Program-made: the position numbers and the translations under genes
Notes under the pieces: generated by a model
Told to the model about the DNA's origin: nothing
What the model saw: the letters and a program-made list of their open reading frames with translations, nothing else
The model's database searches: none
Shown here: positions 61,417-64,000 of the stretch, one piece after another
How positions within the stretch are numbered: position 1 is the first letter of the stretch
How the letters are laid out: each line of letters opens with the position of its first letter
From: Oscillospiraceae bacterium
GTDB lineage: Bacteria; Bacillota; Clostridia; Oscillospirales; Ruminococcaceae
Direction: 5' to 3'
Assembly: GCA_021200565.1 (NCBI GenBank)
Contig: JAJQGJ010000019.1
Location: forward strand, 1 to 64,000
Length of the DNA: 64,000 nucleotides

Positions 61417-62682
61417 ATGGGAATGACACTCTCACAGAAAATCCTCGCTGCACATTGCGGCAAAGATAAATTAGAAGCGGGTCAGCTCGTCCTGTGCAAT
61501 TTAGACCGGGTTCACGGCAACGACGTCACCTGTCCGCCCGCAATAAGAGAATTCAACAAGATGGGGCTCGACAATGTCTTCGACAAAGACAAAGTCACCA
61601 TGGTGATGGATCACTTCGTTCCGAATAAGGACATCAAGGCTGCCGAGCAGTGCAAGATATGCCGTGACTTCTGCCGTGAACACACGATGGACGGCTTCTA
61701 TGACGTCGGAAAGATGGGAATCGAGCACGCACTTCTTCCCGAAAGCGGCTTGGTTGTCAGCGGCGATGTAACAATCGGCGCCGATTCGCACACCTGCACC
61801 TATGGCGCACTCGGCGCATTCTCAACCGGTGTAGGTTCAACGGACATGGCATTCGGAATGGCAACCGGCAAAGCCTGGTTCAAGGTTCCGTCGGCTATTA
61901 AGTTCGAGCTTTCCGGAAAACTTGCTCCTCATGTCAGCGGTAAGGATGTGATTTTGCATATCATCGGTATGATTGGCGTTGACGGCGCACTCTATCGCTC
62001 GATGGAGTTCACAGGCGAGGGCGCACATAATCTCTCGATGAGCGACCGCTTCACCATCTGCAACATGGCTATTGAAGCCGGTGCCAAGAACGGCATCTTC
62101 GAAGTCGATGACAAGACGCTTGAATATGAGAAGGAGCACGCACAGCGTGAGCCTAAGATTTTCTATGCCGACCCCGACGCCGAGTATGACGAAGTAATTG
62201 AAATCGATTTGTCCGAAATCAAGCCGACAGTCGCATTCCCGCATTTGCCTGAGAACACTCACACTGTCGACGAGATAGGCGAAGTGAAGATCGATCAGGT
62301 GGTCATCGGCTCCTGCACAAACGGACTCTATGACGATATAAAGACCGCCTGGGAGATAATCAGGGGACACAAGGTTGCAGAGGGACTGCGTGTTATAATC
62401 ATCCCGGCAACACAGAAAGTATATCTCAGGTGTCTCGAAGAGGGCTTCATCAAGGACTTCATCGAAGCCGGCTGCATCGTTTCAACTCCAACCTGCGGAC
62501 CATGCCTTGGCGGCTATATGGGCGTTTTAGCGCACGGCGAGAGATGCGTTTCAACCACCAACCGTAATTTCGTCGGAAGAATGGGAGATCCCACTTCCGA
62601 AGTATACCTTGCAAGCCCTGCAACTGCCGCTGCAAGCGCACTGACAGGAGTAATCACTGACCCGAGGGAGGCGACAATATGA
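61417..62682 (+). CDS. leuC: 3-isopropylmalate dehydratase, large subunit
   Basis: 421 residues, the short bacterial/archaeal-type LeuC. Aconitase-fold cluster ligands at SCTNG and TCGPCLGG, with [15 protein letters not shown] for substrate binding. It isomerises 2- to 3-isopropylmalate with LeuD. AGGAGG upstream; its end overlaps leuD by 4 nt. Confidence 0.95.
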   Translation: MGMTLSQKILAAHCGKDKLEAGQLVLCNLDRVHGNDVTCPPAIREFNKMGLDNVFDKDKVTMVMDHFVPNKDIKAAEQCKICRDFCREHTMDGFYDVGKMGIEHALLPESGLVVSGDVTIGADSHTCTYGALGAFSTGVGSTDMAFGMATGKAWFKVPSAIKFELSGKLAPHVSGKDVILHIIGMIGVDGALYRSMEFTGEGAHNLSMSDRFTICNMAIEAGAKNGIFEVDDKTLEYEKEHAQREPKIFYADPDAEYDEVIEIDLSEIKPTVAFPHLPENTHTVDEIGEVKIDQVVIGSCTNGLYDDIKTAWEIIRGHKVAEGLRVIIIPATQKVYLRCLEEGFIKDFIEAGCIVSTPTCGPCLGGYMGVLAHGERCVSTTNRNFVGRMGDPTSEVYLASPATAAASALTGVITDPREATI

Positions 62683-63179
62683 TAAGCACTGGCAACGTAA
62701 TCAAGTATGGAAACAACGTCGACACCGACGTCATCATTCCCGCAAGATACCTTAATTCAAGCGAGCCGGAATTCTTAGCGGCTCACTGCATGGAGGATTT
62801 AGACAGTCATTTCCACGATAAAGTAAAGCCGGGAGACATCATAGTCGCCGGCGAAAACTTCGGCTGCGGCTCCTCCCGTGAGCATGCGCCTGCTGCAATC
62901 AAGGCAAGCGGCATCTCAGTTGTAATCGCCAAGAGCTTTGCAAGGATCTTCTATCGCAACTCGATAAACATCGGTCTTGCAATAGTCGAATGCCCGGCAG
63001 CTGCTGAAGAAATCGCTGACGGCGACGAAGTCTCAGTCAACCTCTCAACCGGAGTGATCACAGACAAGACCACCGGCAGTGAGTATCAGTCTGAACCGTT
63101 CCCGGAGTTCATTCAGAATATAATCTCAGCTGGCGGACTGGTTGAAGCGGTAAAGAAAGGCGTAATTAACAATTCGTAA
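62679..63179 (+). CDS. leuD: 3-isopropylmalate dehydratase, small subunit
   Basis: 166 residues. Swivel domain with [13 protein letters not shown] and [13 protein letters not shown]. Partner of LeuC, with an ATGA overlap giving coupled translation. Confidence 0.95.
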   Translation: MISTGNVIKYGNNVDTDVIIPARYLNSSEPEFLAAHCMEDLDSHFHDKVKPGDIIVAGENFGCGSSREHAPAAIKASGISVVIAKSFARIFYRNSINIGLAIVECPAAAEEIADGDEVSVNLSTGVITDKTTGSEYQSEPFPEFIQNIISAGGLVEAVKKGVINNS

Positions 63180-63181
63180 TT

Positions 63182-63205
63182 CGTAATGCGTAATTCGTAA
63201 TTATT
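63182..63205. repeat. Short tandem TAATTCGTAATGCG-type repeat
   Basis: Units of CGTAAT(T/G) repeat several times between leuD and leuB; a similar ATGCGTAATT stretch occurs at 54244-54269. Too short to place in a known family. Confidence 0.4.
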
Positions 63206-63222
63206 GAAAGTTGGAGATAACT

Positions 63223-64000
63223 ATGAAATATAATATAGCTCTTTTAAGAGGAGACGGAATTGGTCCCGAGATTGTTGATAGCGCTGTAAGAGTTCTTGAG
63301 GCTGTCGGCAGTAAGTTTGGACATGAATTTAAGTTTACGCCGTATCTAATCGGCGGTGCGGCTATCGACGAGTGCGGCGAGCCTCTGCCAAAAGAGACTG
63401 TTGATGGATGCTTGGCATCCGACAGCGTGCTTTTGGGAGCAGTTGGAGGACCCAAGTGGGACAACCTTTCGGGCGAAAAGCGTCCTGAAAAAGCACTCCT
63501 GGGCATTCGTGCAGCCTTGGGGCTTTTCACAAATCTCCGTCCTGCGAAGCTTTATCCTGCACTCAAGGGCGACTGCCCGCTCAGGGAGGACATCGCTTCC
63601 GGCGGCTTTGACATCATGATTGTAAGAGAATTGACCGGCGGCATCTACTTTGGCGACAGAGGATATAGAACCGGCAAATACGGCGAGGAAGCCTATGACA
63701 CCGAGTGCTATTCACGCTTCGAGATAGAAAGAATCTCACGTGTCGCATTCGAGACGGCTAAGAAGAGAAGAGGCAAGGTCACCAGCATCGACAAGGCAAA
63801 CGTACTCGAAACCTCCCGCCTCTGGAGAAAGACAATCCACGAGGTAGAGAAAGAGTATTCAGGCGTAACCTGCTCCGACATGCTCGTCGACAATGCCGCA
63901 ATGCAGTTAGTTCGTAATCCCTCGCAGTTCGACGTCATAGTAACATCAAATATGTTCGGCGACATCCTCTCCGACGAAGCTTCACAGCTGACCGGCTCCA
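63223..64000 (+). CDS. leuB: 3-isopropylmalate dehydrogenase (partial, runs off window)
   Basis: The first 259 codons of LeuB. Present: GDGIGPEI near the start, [11 protein letters not shown], the substrate loop [14 protein letters not shown], the catalytic lysine in SIDKANVLE and the metal aspartates in [14 protein letters not shown]. It oxidises and decarboxylates 3-isopropylmalate to ketoisocaproate with NAD+. ATG 63223 follows TTGGAGA by 7 nt. It completes the leucine branch of the operon. The 3' end is outside the window. Confidence 0.95.
   Translation, partial: MKYNIALLRGDGIGPEIVDSAVRVLEAVGSKFGHEFKFTPYLIGGAAIDECGEPLPKETVDGCLASDSVLLGAVGGPKWDNLSGEKRPEKALLGIRAALGLFTNLRPAKLYPALKGDCPLREDIASGGFDIMIVRELTGGIYFGDRGYRTGKYGEEAYDTECYSRFEIERISRVAFETAKKRRGKVTSIDKANVLETSRLWRKTIHEVEKEYSGVTCSDMLVDNAAMQLVRNPSQFDVIVTSNMFGDILSDEASQLTGS

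Overview
The window looks like a chromosomal segment of an endospore-forming Bacillota, most likely a gut-type Clostridia of the Oscillospirales/Ruminococcaceae kind. Reasons: a late-sporulation sigma factor (SigK), a T-box leader on a branched-chain amino acid operon, Gram-positive lipoproteins, strong AGGAGG-type ribosome sites, moderate GC in core genes, and mosaic palindromic intergenic repeats. The species is not identified. No rRNA, tRNA or CRISPR array was seen.

Layout. 1-3.4 kb: a two-domain AAA+ ATPase, a zinc-ribbon protein that looks frameshifted, and a metallophosphoesterase. 3.4-8.5 kb (minus strand): a TetR-controlled operon of a GPH-type sugar symporter, a GH36-like alpha-galactosidase and a GT-B-like protein, with a clear promoter and operator; a divergent metallo-beta-lactamase-fold hydrolase follows. 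9.65-34.7 kb: a ~24 kb accessory island bounded by a 359-bp perfect direct repeat. The left copy is only the 5' half of sigK; the right copy is the start of an intact sigK. The break falls in the gene region where skin elements interrupt sigK in other spore formers, and the stub of a large serine recombinase lies just inside the right end.

The island is packed with known or probable defence genes: a Schlafen/AlbA-type ATPase, two GmrSD-like (DUF262) nucleases, DUF2971 and DUF4365 proteins, DarTG, a mobilization remnant (MobC), and a type I restriction-modification locus. That locus has two hsdS genes linked by 60-bp and 59-bp inverted repeats and its own tyrosine recombinase, so it should be phase-variable. 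Between hsdS and hsdR sit a probable ADP-ribosyltransferase and a one-pass membrane protein. The island reads as a decayed skin-like element that became a defence island.

34.7-54.2 kb is core: SPFH/NfeD pair, argS, inorganic pyrophosphatase, a PrsA-like foldase, a beta-lactamase-fold lipoprotein, malQ, mscL, a HAD phosphatase, recG, an ECF-type sigma factor with two paralogous membrane proteins, pduL, and a YfhO/GT2/PHP cluster. Several intergenic regions carry palindromic repeats, one of which has extended mscL and another supplies the stop codon of the sigma factor. 54.3-64.0 kb: promoter and T-box leader (probable Leu specifier CUC) followed by leuA-ilvB-ilvN-ilvC-ilvD-leuC-leuD-leuB, a complete leucine/valine set apart from the aminotransferase; leuB runs off the window end.
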